Below, piece after piece: positions 49,185 to 57,834 of a stretch of DNA of 57,834 bases. Below the pieces are notes generated by a model that was given only the letters and a program-made list of their open reading frames with translations, searched no databases and was not told where the DNA came from. Numbering within the stretch: position 1 is the stretch's first letter; every line of letters starts with the position of its first letter. The stretch is from Polynucleobacter necessarius (lineage in GTDB: Bacteria > Pseudomonadota > Gammaproteobacteria > Burkholderiales > Burkholderiaceae): assembly GCF_900095215.1 (NCBI RefSeq), contig NZ_LT606949.1, forward strand, positions 920,250-978,083, read 5' to 3'. Both the position numbers and the translations under genes were made by a program.

Positions 49185-49508
49185 TTAGGCTGCCAATAAA
49201 TCTGGGATCTGGGCGTGCTTCACTTTAGGCTTAATAGTCTTTCTAACCTTCCACAAATCATATGCAGCTTGTTCAGCCAACCAGATACTTGCATTACCAC
49301 CGTTTTCAATACCTAACCATGCCTCAATTCTCAAAGCCATCTCTGGTGAAATTGCGGCTTTAGCATTTAATACTCGAGATAAGGCAGCTCTAGTAACCCC
49401 AAGTTGCTCCGCAGCAGCAGTCACAGTAATCCCGAGGGCGGGCAGAACGTCATCACGCAATGTGAGTCCTGGGTGCGCAGGGTGATGCATTTTTCTCATT
49501 TTTATCAT
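49185..49508 (-). CDS. higA: HigA-family antitoxin
   Basis: Intact, 107 residues with helix-turn-helix of the HigA/VapI kind: HPGLTLRDDVLPALGITVTA, AAEQLGVTRAALSRVLNAKA and ISPEMALRIEAWLG. It binds and neutralises HigB and represses the operon. It follows higB with overlapping stop and start. The HPGLTLRDD start (the common form is HPGEIL) is typical of toxin-linked HigA. Confidence 0.93.
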   Translation of the reverse strand: MIKMRKMHHPAHPGLTLRDDVLPALGITVTAAAEQLGVTRAALSRVLNAKAAISPEMALRIEAWLGIENGGNASIWLAEQAAYDLWKVRKTIKPKVKHAQIPDLLAA

Positions 49509-49786
49509 TAGTGGTAATCCTGATAATTTACTAATACTACATCTTCACCTTCAAATCTAAAAGTCACTCTCCAGTTGCCGCTCACGCAAATTGAATAATG
49601 GCCAACCAGTTTTCCGCCTAAAGAATGCAATCGCCAACCAGGAATATTTACGTCCTCCCAGCTGCGCGCTTCATTCAACCTTGCCAACTGACGTGAAAGG
49701 CGAGGAGCATGATTGCTTTGGATGCCTGCACGACTTCCGGTCTCAAAAAATAATTGCAATCCTTTGTGCCGGAACGATTTAATCAT
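49508..49786 (-). CDS. higB: HigB-family mRNA interferase toxin
   Basis: Intact, 92 residues from ATG 49786: MIKSFRHKGLQLFFETGSRA, then HAPRLSRQLARLNEARSWED, LHSLGGKLVGHYSICVSGNWRVTF and VVLVNYQDYH. This is the RelE-fold HigB (graT/higB-1 type) that cleaves ribosome-bound mRNA. An open frame extends nine codons further, but the ATG at 49786 matches the family start. The pair is complete and appears functional, unlike most accessory genes nearby. Confidence 0.93.
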   Translation of the reverse strand: MIKSFRHKGLQLFFETGSRAGIQSNHAPRLSRQLARLNEARSWEDVNIPGWRLHSLGGKLVGHYSICVSGNWRVTFRFEGEDVVLVNYQDYH

Positions 49787-49792
49787 AACATA

Positions 49793-49813
49793 TTGTATAG
49801 CGTTGCTATACAA
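49793..49813 (-). promoter_or_regulatory. Palindromic operator of higBA
   Basis: TTGTATAGC, a 3-base centre GTT, and GCTATACAA form a perfect 9-bp inverted repeat ending 6 bases before the higB start codon. Its position matches the autoregulatory site bound by HigA. On the coding strand it contains TATACA, and a TTGAAT 16 bases upstream gives a sigma-70-like promoter overlapping the operator. Confidence 0.75.
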
Positions 49814-49841
49814 CTATTCAAGTCAATTTAACACCTAATTT

Positions 49842-52688
49842 TTACTCGGTTAATTGACTTTCATTGCATCCAGACTCAGTTGCCTTGCGGACTTCATAGG
49901 CCAGCTTAATTTTTAAAAATTCTGTTCGGTTTTCGCCCGCTAATGTTTTCTTGCCGAGACTATTCAAAAGTGGGGAGAGCTCGGAATCTAAAGTTAAGCG
50001 ATTGAGCAATTCGGCATACGCTATTTGAATGGCCGCCGATGGCTTTGGCGTAGTCCGAATATAGCCAGAAATGACATCGTCAGCCTGTTGCTCTTGATTA
50101 ATGCTAGAGAGATAAATAACAGAAGCCTTAATCATTTCAGGATCTTTTGGTAGCGCCTTGACACCCTCGCGCATCACCAAAACACCAGCATCTGGGTGGC
50201 CAGCATCCTTATAGACATCTGCCAACTTTAGTCTCAGCCAAGGGGTATTCGAATCCAAGACAATCGCCCGCTTCAGAACCCCAATAGCCTTATCGGCATC
50301 GCCCTTGGCGATAAATTCATCCACTTCCGCATTCATCAATTGCAGACGTAAATAATTAAACCGATTGGGATCAGCGCCTGACAACCTAGCCGCAGCATTA
50401 ATCAAGGCAGAGGCCTCAGCCCTTCTGCCCGTCTGAATGCAAAGAGTGATCATGCCCTGCAAAGCCGTGTCGTTATTCGATTCGAGCTGGAGGGCGTCAC
50501 CAAAATATTTCTCGGCTTGGGAATACTGCTTTTTGCCAGCATATGCCCTACCCAATTGCGCCAACCCCTCAGCCCCTTCGCCATCTACTTTGATCGCGGC
50601 ATTTGCCTTATCCAATCCTAGAGAGTAATTTCCAGCATTATTTGCATCGGCAGCTTCTCGTATCAACTGCCAGTAGCGACTAGTGACAATCAAGCTATTA
50701 GCAGCTTGCTCAGGTATGCATTGCGCTCCACAGAAAAACATATCTCCACGTTTTTGAACCCTAGCCAAATGCCCCTGAAATAGGTACTCTTTGCCATAGC
50801 TATCTTTTACCTGCAACTCTACCTTATCCCCAACGATGGGCAGAAACTCGAGCGGCGCCTTGAAGCCAATAGCACTAGCGGAAATGTCTACCACTTCAGC
50901 ATGCACTAATTTTTGATTAGGGACAAATGTCACGTCGACCTTGCCGGTGCATAAAATTCTATGAAAGAGCGAATTTGCTTTCTTTCCAAGAAAGCTCCGA
51001 TAGACATAATGCCTAGCCAAACGTTCAAGCAACACCATACGCAGGTGGCGAGAATGTTTTGATGCCACATGGGCTCGGTGACCCATCTACCGGCAGCAAT
51101 AAAAATAGAAATGATATTGATCCCTATAAAAATAAACAACGGAAAAGCATCTTCACTTAAATGCTCTTTTTCATTGGTTTTGCCTTTAGGCGTTACTACA
51201 AATTTTTGTTTCCACGAATTGATCAACACAGGGAGTATTTCGCGTATCAGGCGAAATCCCCTGACAGTCTCGTAAATCTCCGAAAAGAATAGCTGACGAG
51301 AGCCCGCAAAGAAATAGGGCATCACGACTAATATGCTTAACGCATAAGGTATTTTGAGGTAGACCATCTCTATCCAGCTAGCTGTGTAGACATTTAATCC
51401 CAATATTAAAAATGCAGATGGGGCTAAAAAGAAAACGTAGCGAGCAAATCCAAACAACCATGAGTAACAGGATGTGAAATAAGCAATTCGCTGGGGAAAC
51501 TTTAAGCCCTTCATAAATAAAGGGTTGTAGTGCATCAGAATCTACAGCATCCCCTTACCCCAGCGTGAGTGCTGGGTCAGGTAGTCAGTATGCGACTCTG
51601 ACGAGAGCCCACAAATCATAGGGCGATTGATATAGCAGCTGTTATATCCAAGACTATGAAGCTGTAGAGAAGTTTCAGCATCCTCGGTAATCGTCTTTAC
51701 GGCAATGCCACCTATCTCCATTAAATAGGTTCTGCGCAAAATCGCGGCAGAGCCACAGAAAAAACTGGCATTCCAAAAGTTCATCGCTGGCTGAATCTTG
51801 CGATAGAACATCTCACTTTCGTCTGGCTTGTTATACATTCCAGTTAAATTGGAATTCACCGGTGTTTGATTGATAAAGAAATGCGGGGTTTGCACCACAA
51901 ATAGCTTGGGATCAATCAAAAATTGGCCCACTGTATTCGTCAGAATATCTTTGGTGGGGATTTGATCACAGTCCAGAATAAGAACCAATTCACCGCTCGT
52001 ATGCTGTAAGGCATTGTTGATATTGCCTGCTGTTGCCTTTTGATTCGTTTCGCGAGTGAGGTAGTGAATGCCTAATTCTTTTGCGAGTCGGCGTAGTTGA
52101 TAGTGTCTTACCCAAGCCCCCACTCCATGTTGATGGCTATGGCGCTTTGTATGTGTACCCCCATCATCCGGTATGTAAATATTGCGCTTATCTTTTGGGT
52201 AATTGATCTGAGTGGCGGCCGTCGCCGTCATGCGGACAATATTGTCAGGCTCATCATAGGTAGATATGAATATATCTACCGTTGGATAACTCTTAGTATC
52301 CGCAGGTAGCGGCACATATTTTGTTGATAGCGGTGAAAAGTTCACAAACATATCAAACAAAAAATAATGAGAATCCATAGAGCTCCGCCAAAAATAGCAG
52401 TGACATACCTATAAAGTCAAAAATGCCTGAGTACTGCAAAGTATCGGTAATTCGCCAAGCAACATATCGACAACTAACGAATAGAGCAAGAATGATGAAT
52501 ACTGAGCGCCACGGCTATTTACTAAAGCGCTTAGTGTTAGACATCAGAAAAATAATGGCAAATGAGCCCCAGCCGAGATACATCTGGCCCATAATAGAAA
52601 GAATGTCTTCAGAATACGCGACCGCAGCGATCAATAAGATCGCGATCAGGAATAAAGCCGCAAAAATTTTTACTGAGCGGTGATGCAT
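49842..52688 (-). pseudogene. BcsA-like family 2 glycosyltransferase with PilZ and C-terminal TPR domains, four lesions
   Basis: Membrane helices (from ATG 52688) precede the GT2 domain: VDIFISTYDEP, IPDDGGTHTKR, LILDCDQIPTKD, TITEDAETSLQLH and QHSRWGKGML, matching cellulose synthase motifs. A PilZ domain (ERKQIRS, VDISASAIGF) binds c-di-GMP in relatives. After it, about 280 residues of TPR-like repeats follow (EGLAQLGRAYAGKKQYSQAE and similar). Lesions: TAG 52515-52517, an extra T near 52370, TAG 51542-51544 (for Gln), and a shift near 50965. Total about 950 residues. It would polymerise and export a beta-glucan-like polymer. Confidence 0.88.
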
Positions 52689-52738
52689 AAATAGTTCAAT
52701 TCAATATCAAATAACCATAAAGTAAACCGCAAGCAGAT

Positions 52739-53455
52739 CTAAACAGCTGTCAGGTTTTTTGAGAAGACTATCTTGAGAAAAACTGAGTAAAAAAACTGTA
52801 ATACTGGGCGATACCCAGCCATCAAGGCAAAGATGGCGGATAAGGCGATTAATATCAATATTATCAGCTTTATTCCGAACGATCTGGCGGGCTGGGCATG
52901 GGGATCAATGGCCCCTACCCCCTCAAGCCTCCGCTGATTAACCTCGACTTCGCTGGGGCTCCAGGACGCCTCATAAACATTCAACCCCTGGTAACGACCG
53001 CCGTCTGACAATTGTTTGGTAAAGCGGCTAAATGTCTTCGCTTTTCCTGCAACCTGCTCATGAAATGACTCTGAAAGATTGATCTCTCCCGGACTTGCGG
53101 TATCAGATAAAAACTTTGCCCAAGCCGATCCATCGGAATAGATACCCAAGTCAATCGAAAGCAAATTAATTTCCCCGAAAATCTGAGTTTCATTTAACAG
53201 ATCTATTCTGTGTTGTAGTTGTACGGCGCAATTTAAGGCCAGGAGAGTGTCGTTAAAGAGGTATTGACTTTGCGATTCATCGCCAGCGAGCTTGCTGCCA
53301 CTGTGGCGCACAATTTCCTCGTTGATTAGAGCAGTTACCGCCAAAACATAAGCTAGATCTAGGCTTGCATCAGACTTATCGACCAAATGCAGATTGCAAG
53401 CGCGAATACTGAAAATTGCTTGAGACTCAGGCGGGATTGATTGCTGTAAAGCCAA
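52739..53455 (-). CDS. Class III nucleotide cyclase-like protein with C-terminal membrane helix
   Basis: Intact 238 residues. The first 170 loosely follow a class III cyclase-like fold: RHSGSKLAGDESQSQYLF, ALNCAVQLQHRIDLLN, INLLSIDLGIYSDGSAWAKF and ASPGEINLSESFHEQVAGKA, where cyclases have GDG, an IQ helix, a GIH-G strand and an A-PG-I-ISE strand. Metal and substrate residues are not evident, so it may be an inactive relative. A single helix IILILIALSAIFALMAGY is near the C-terminus. It lies between the GT2-PilZ-TPR gene and dgkA, all in one direction. Function not known. Confidence 0.6.
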   Translation of the reverse strand: MALQQSIPPESQAIFSIRACNLHLVDKSDASLDLAYVLAVTALINEEIVRHSGSKLAGDESQSQYLFNDTLLALNCAVQLQHRIDLLNETQIFGEINLLSIDLGIYSDGSAWAKFLSDTASPGEINLSESFHEQVAGKAKTFSRFTKQLSDGGRYQGLNVYEASWSPSEVEVNQRRLEGVGAIDPHAQPARSFGIKLIILILIALSAIFALMAGYRPVLQFFYSVFLKIVFSKNLTAV

Positions 53456-53471
53456 GCTATGATGCTTTCAG

Positions 53472-53788
53472 TTATGCGAATGGAGATAAAAATCTGACAA
53501 ACAATAAGATGATTGTCAATACAATAATAAATACCGCAGCCGCCACAAGATCTTTAATGATTTTGATTTCGGGATGCAGATCTAATGTTAAGTGATCGCA
53601 TATTTTTTCAATGGCGGTACTCAAAGCCTCTACAGCCAAAAGCGCAAATGATAGAACCGTTAACAAAACAGGGTGATAGCAACAAGCAAAAGAACCAACT
53701 CTCTTTGAGCTGATCGCGCTTTCAAGAGGGCGCGCAAGCCATTCATCGCATTTTTAGTGGCTAGAAAAATATTCTTATTTTTATACAT
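53472..53788 (-). pseudogene. dgkA: Diacylglycerol kinase, frameshifted
   Basis: ATG 53788 gives NAMNGLRALLKARSAQRELV, the family N-terminus, with a stop shortly after in LFC. The rest (LLTVLSFALLAVEALSTAIEKICDHL with the catalytic E-N/D-TAIE stretch, and IKIIKDLVAAAVFIIVLTIILLF) is in another frame from about 53665. Restored length about 105 residues, normal for the trimeric membrane kinase that makes phosphatidate. It overlaps the end of the GGDEF gene. Confidence 0.87.
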
Positions 53789-54362
53789 TACCACTCCATA
53801 CTTCTACCCTGTTTCTACCGGCCATTCTAGCCTTATACATTGCCTGATCCGCCGTTTTATAAAAAGCTTTAAAAATGGTCACGGGATTATTCTCGCCAAA
53901 ATATCGAGGATCATAGGTTGACATCCCAATACTAATGGTTATAAAAATCTCTGAACCATGATCTGAAAGGGTGGGGTTGCTTGCAACCCACCGACGTAAT
54001 CGCTCTGTCACCTCATAACAATCCTCTTGGGAACTTTCTGGCAAAACAACTAAAAACTCTTCACCACCCACCCTACCCAGAATATCAATAATGCGCAATT
54101 GTTCTCGACAATGTTTTACAAGATTCGCCAGAACAGAATCGCCACAAGGATATCCGTACTGATCATTTACATTTTTAAAATGGTCGATATCCAGCATTAA
54201 AAATGAGATTGGATGACCACTACGCAAACCTCTCTCAATCTCTATTCTTGCCCTGGAAAAAGTTTCCGAACGACTCAGGGCCCCAGTTATCCGAATCTAC
54301 TTTAGAAAACTGATCTAATGCGCGATTAAGGCAATCACATATACAACGATTGCCAGAATCAT
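53781..54362 (-). pseudogene. GGDEF-domain diguanylate cyclase, N-terminally disrupted
   Basis: The GGDEF domain is nearly complete: MLDIDHFKNVNDQYGYPCGD, the inhibitory site RIID five residues before GGEEF, and TISIGMS with the final ADQAMYKARMAGRNRV. Thus it would make c-di-GMP with product inhibition. Upstream in a different frame lie ITGALSRSETFSRARIEIER and, from ATG 54362, a short helix MILAIVVYVIALIAH then TAG. So the N-terminal membrane part is truncated or lost. The start overlaps the HD-GYP gene end. A start at an internal TTG near 54227 might make a soluble piece. Confidence 0.8.
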
Positions 54363-54367
54363 GCTAT

Positions 54368-55593
54368 TTATGCAATGTCAATAGTGGACTGAAGAGCATT
54401 GTCGCCATCCATAAGCGCAAATGCAGCATCAACAACTTTAGCATCCAATGAGATGCCAGCCTCCGCGTGAACCTGACTCATGGCAGCTACAAGACCTTTT
54501 GCAGGAGGATAAGGGCGGTGCGTGGCCATTGCTTCAATGGTATCGGCCACAGCTAAGATTCTCGCTGCAAGAGAAATCTCATCACCCTTTAAGCCAAACG
54601 GGTAACCACTCCCATCTAAGCGTTCATGATGTTGACGAACGATGTCAGCAATTGGCCAAGGAAATGGCACATCTTTAAGTATTTGGTAACCCGACTCAAC
54701 ATGCCCTTGTACTAGCTTGATTTCAAGATCCGTCAGGCGTGTTGGCTTGGTTAAAATGTCTGACGGTACAGCCACCTTTCCGATGTCATGAACCATTGCA
54801 GCCATATATAGCGCCTGAACCGTCTCATCACTCATCCCCATTTTTTTAGCGATAGCCGTTGCAATAGAAGCAACTTTTTTTTGATGGCCCGCGGTATAGG
54901 GATCACGCCATTCCATTGTTTTTGCCATAGCTTCGATAGTTGCACGTAATGCGTCGTCCAAGCGCTCTTGGGTTAATTGCTTTTCATGTATCTGATCATC
55001 CAATTTATGTTGACGCTCTATAGGTCTTAGGCCAAACCCAATTTCTTGCGCCAGGCTTTCGAAGAGTTGAACCTCAGAATCACCAAATGCATTTGGAACT
55101 TTGGAATCAACCAATAGACAACCATAGGAATGACCGCCATCAACACTTGGAATGGGGCAACCCACAGCAGAACGAATTCCATATTCGCGAGCCCTTACCA
55201 TCCAAGGCAAAAATCCCTCGTCAACCTCCGAATCTTTAATGACATTCGGCTTGGCCGTACGTATGCAAGTGCCACCAGGCACCAGGCCGGTAACATTTTG
55301 CTCAGACCAACTGACAGAAATATTTTTAATATACGCAAGCGCCGACCCAGTCCCACCAATAACAGCAACCGTCTTATTTGAATCGTCTTCAGCTTTTCCC
55401 ACTCAGGCTAATACATAAGGCCCCTGCGCGGCAATGGCACTACAAACTTCCGCCACCAATAAATCGACAGAATCCGCGCGAGCTAAAGCGGCAGCGGCTT
55501 AAGATAATGAAGATAAAGCCCAGCCTCGCTTTTCGAGCTCTCTTTTGTAGCCTCGTACATGGTGCTATCAAGCTCTTTACGATTAATATTCAT
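54368..55593 (-). pseudogene. GAF/HD-GYP-type c-di-GMP phosphodiesterase, nonsense and frameshift
   Basis: The long piece (to 55402) has a GAF-like domain (GYLLVDSK-like SYGCLLVDSKVPNAFGDSE) followed by an HD-GYP domain: DPYTAGHQKKVASIATAIAK, MVHDIGKVAVPSDIL, HHERLDGSGYPFGLKGDEI. TGA at 55403-55405 replaces Trp in VLA-stop-VGKAED, and a shift near 55505 separates the start MNINRKELDSTMYEATKE (ATG 55593). HD-GYP proteins hydrolyse c-di-GMP to GMP. Length about 409 residues restored. It precedes the GGDEF gene. Confidence 0.85.
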
Positions 55594-55657
55594 GCTTCCA
55601 TTATGGCGCTAAAAAAATGGCTACTTTACAAGTAAGCCGTAAGAGGCAATCTGACCT

Positions 55658-56608
55658 TTAAAAAAGGAATATCAACTCTTCCATGATGTAGCGATAGAAA
55701 TAATTAGGACACAAGAATCCGGCTGACTTACCATACCCTGCCCGCGTCTTAAAGTAGTAATCATTCGAAGCAACGGGACTGGTAGCAGCTAACTCATATA
55801 GCTGAGTCGTCGTGCTAGGATCTTGATTTACCGTTTGTCGACCAACCCCTGCAGTACCAATCAATATCCACCCAGCAATACGTTTTCTAGCGCCAAAAGC
55901 AATCATCGTTTCGTTATAGTCGTTTGGATTAAAGTAGTTATTCACCACATTCGTATTAGTGTCGCGATACTGGCGATATCGCAATTGCGCAGTCAAGCCA
56001 TATTCAGGAAGCAAGTCATAAATTAATTTTGCTTTTAGAGTGGGACGTGTATTAGTGTCCGAAAAATACATATTTCCAGCCATCACAATCGCAGAGAGAC
56101 GTTCAACAATTTGCTGCTCAATACTGACGCCGCCAAAAGTGTAATAAATGCCATTAGCTAAAGAATTTTGCGTCTCAACACGATCTCGAGTCACAAATAC
56201 TTCGGCCTTGGTTTAGTCTGTCACCCGAAATCCATAATTACTATCGGTAGTCAATAAGTTATATCCATTTTGGGTGTGATAGCCAATATTGAGGTTGTAT
56301 CCCAAGCCAGTTCTGGGGTTAATGGCTTTAGTGAACAAGGCGTAGACCTCGGCCGATGAATCCCAATTACCCTGCGTGAAGTAATTGTGCTGATAAGTAA
56401 ACCCCGTATTTTTGTCTCCGTGCTCATAAAATGGCATGTAGCCAGCGCTGTATTTATAGGTAGAAAAACCCTCGCTATCAGAGGCAATATAAGCGTTTGG
56501 AATGGAGATAGCTTATTTAGAAGGAGTATCTTCTTGCGCCCAAGCAGATGTATGAGACATGAAAACAAAACATGCTGCTAATAGGGTCGATTTAGCTTGA
56601 GCACTCAT
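55658..56608 (-). pseudogene. Outer-membrane beta-barrel protein of the polysaccharide locus, two in-frame stops
   Basis: Signal peptide (TLLAACFVFMSHTSAWA) then SAGYMPFYEHGDKNTGFTYQ, followed by alternating beta-strand patterns with aromatic girdles (YNLNIGYHTQNGYNLL, LTAQLRYRQYRDTN, TMIAFGARKRIAGWILIG). TAA at 56513-56515 follows DTPSK and TAA at 56213-56215 follows GFRVTD; both keep the same frame. Ends near 55658. Position, just after a GT2 synthase with a 17-base overlap, suggests a polysaccharide export barrel. Family not identified. Confidence 0.7.
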
Positions 56609-57834
56609 TTTGCACCCCAGCTCTTTTTTTAAGCTCAGTAGTTGTGAAATATAGCCCAATACGCAAGCTGGCTGCAAAATCAACCCATAGGCGAATACGT
56701 AAAATAAAAAAACCAGATATATTCGCCCTCAGCATCAAATTCTCCTCCGAAAACATTTCTCGACCTTTTAAGCACATTTGCCAGTTAAATAAGAAAGCCA
56801 TTGGCAATAAAGCCAATGTCATTGGGCCAACAATCCAAAAGTTTCCAAAGCAGGCCCGAATAATTCCGGGAATAAAACCAAAGCTGTAAGCGATATCCAT
56901 CAAGAAGAACATGGTGTTCCACCAAACATACAGCGTGGTTCATCTTGGTTTAAATAAAATCATTGGATTTTCTTTAAAGGTTTCCATTAAGCCTCTAGAC
57001 CAACACTACCTTTGTCTTGCAAATTTTCTCAAAGTATTGGGACAGTCAGTAAACGCTCTTGCATCTTCCGCATGCCCCACGCGATACCCAGCTAACAAAA
57101 TCTTCCAAGCAAGAACAATGTCCTCGCACACCATCTTAGGCCAGCCACCCATCTCATTTAATACTTTGCGGTCATATAGGGAGAATGCACCTTGCGCCAC
57201 TAGCGTGCCTTGGAATAAGGGCTTAATCCGCTTAATGCTGGCAATCCCCAGGAAATAGTCCCACTCTTGCGCCTTGGTAATCCAATTTTCTCGAGAGTTC
57301 CGAATCAAAATCGTTCCAGCCACTGCCTTTGTGTCAGAGGGGTCAGAGAGATAGCGTCCCACTAGTTTGCGTACTCCATCTTTAAAAATATAACTATCGG
57401 CATCTACAGAAATCACAATATCTGTATTGCACTGAGTTAAGCCGTGATTAAGAGCCGCAGGCTTCCATTGATTGTGAATCAAATAATCTCATTGCAAATT
57501 CGGATACTCTTTAGCAGTGTCACGGACTAAATCTACCGTATTGTCATAAGAGCCATCGCTAATCACAATAATTCGGATTGGGGCTGGATAGTCTTGCCTG
57601 AATAAACTAGTCAAGGTTGAAGTAATAGCAGTCTCCTCGTTATAGGCAACCATCAAAATGGTTACCGGAGGATATTTGTGCTCTTCAATCACCTTGGGAC
57701 GCTTATCAAAGAACAGGGCGACACAGACGAAAGCATTCATACCGCCCGGAATGATCGCGATAAAAGTAATTAAGAAGTAGGCAAGAGGCGCCCCTATCTC
57801 ACGACTTAAATCCGCATACAAAGGCTGTGAAGCA
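56592..57834 (-). pseudogene. PgaC-like family 2 glycosyltransferase, three in-frame stops, 5' end outside window
   Basis: The frame is unchanged throughout: ILMVAYNEETAITSTLTSLF, KPAALNHGLTQCNTDIVISV (DAD), AQGAFSLYDRKVLNEMGGWP, VCEDIVLAWKILLAGYR and C-terminal helices. TGA 57489-57491 interrupts LQ-stop-DY, TAG 57006-57008 interrupts FARQR-stop-CWSRGL, and TGA 56940-56942 interrupts KPR-stop-TTLY. The family motif Q-x-x-R-W at the acceptor site is hit: the stop and a Cys replace the usual residues. The layout resembles poly-GlcNAc-type synthases. Its 5' part lies beyond the window. Confidence 0.85.

Noticed and set aside
1..57834. Sequencing error as the general cause of broken frames
   Set aside because: Lesions include many substitutions to stop, an 11-bp duplication and large deletions, and they avoid long core genes. 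Errors remain possible at individual homopolymer runs, noted separately.
1..57834. CRISPR arrays, insertion sequences or prophage as drivers of decay
   Set aside because: I saw no regularly spaced repeats, no transposase-like reading frames and no phage structural or integrase genes on either strand.

Overview
The window looks like a chromosomal segment of a betaproteobacterium close to Polynucleobacter (Burkholderiaceae). Protein families and gene neighbourhoods (gmk-rpoZ-spoT-greB, rph-rdgB-hemW, Bug-type solute-binding proteins, a Burkholderiales-style MCE transporter) fit that lineage. The state of the genes fits a host-restricted member such as the Euplotes endosymbiont Polynucleobacter necessarius. 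The lineage is an inference from family recognition; no alignment was run.

About 20 genes are intact and about 38 are visibly broken by nonsense codons, frameshifts or deletions, often several per gene. Intact genes are mostly core: greB, spoT, rpoZ, gmk, rdgB, hemW, pgi, a phosphomannomutase/phosphoglucomutase, murI, acs, class I fumarase, exbB/exbD, a large AsmA-like DUF748 protein and four tRNAs. Broken genes are mostly transport, catabolism, signalling and envelope functions.

Layout. 0-3.6 kb: an MCE-type lipid ABC transporter whose permease, ATPase and MCE subunits are broken and only the lipoprotein is whole. 3.7-11.1 kb: tRNA-Arg and the greB/spoT/rpoZ/gmk and rdgB/hemW core block, with yicC and rph broken between them. 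11.1-20.3 kb: broken catabolic genes (enoyl-CoA hydratase, Bug protein, CaiB, alkyl sulfatase), a broken histidine kinase, a broken secreted or outer-membrane protein, tRNA-Ser(UGA) and a broken FAD oxidase. 20.3-28.3 kb: pgi and pgm, then nadA (internal deletion), nadC (open but with altered active-site residues), an antitoxin remnant, a broken TAXI protein and nadB (frameshift). 28.3-30.6 kb: formate dehydrogenase remnants, with the alpha-subunit stub joined to a RelE-like toxin. 30.7-40.9 kb: DUF748, YciI, tRNA-Ser(GGA), acs, fumarase, murI, tonB (broken)/exbB/exbD and tRNA-Leu. 41-48 kb: broken penicillin acylase, surface-adhesin-E-like protein, soxXYZ and a molybdenum hydroxylase pair. 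48.1-49.8 kb: lrgA/lrgB (lrgB broken) and an intact higBA toxin-antitoxin pair with a palindromic operator. 49.8-57.8 kb: an exopolysaccharide/c-di-GMP locus (two GT2 synthases, one fused to PilZ and TPR domains, a beta-barrel, HD-GYP, GGDEF, dgkA and a cyclase-like membrane protein) in which only the cyclase-like gene is open.

Taken together, energy and carbon backbone steps (acetate activation, fumarase, sugar phosphate isomerisation), stringent response and nucleotide housekeeping are kept. De novo NAD synthesis, formate and thiosulfate oxidation, TonB energisation, polysaccharide production and c-di-GMP signalling appear lost or going. I saw no CRISPR array, insertion sequence, prophage or convincing new multi-gene system. 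The most informative signals are how the decay is distributed and a few specific lesions.
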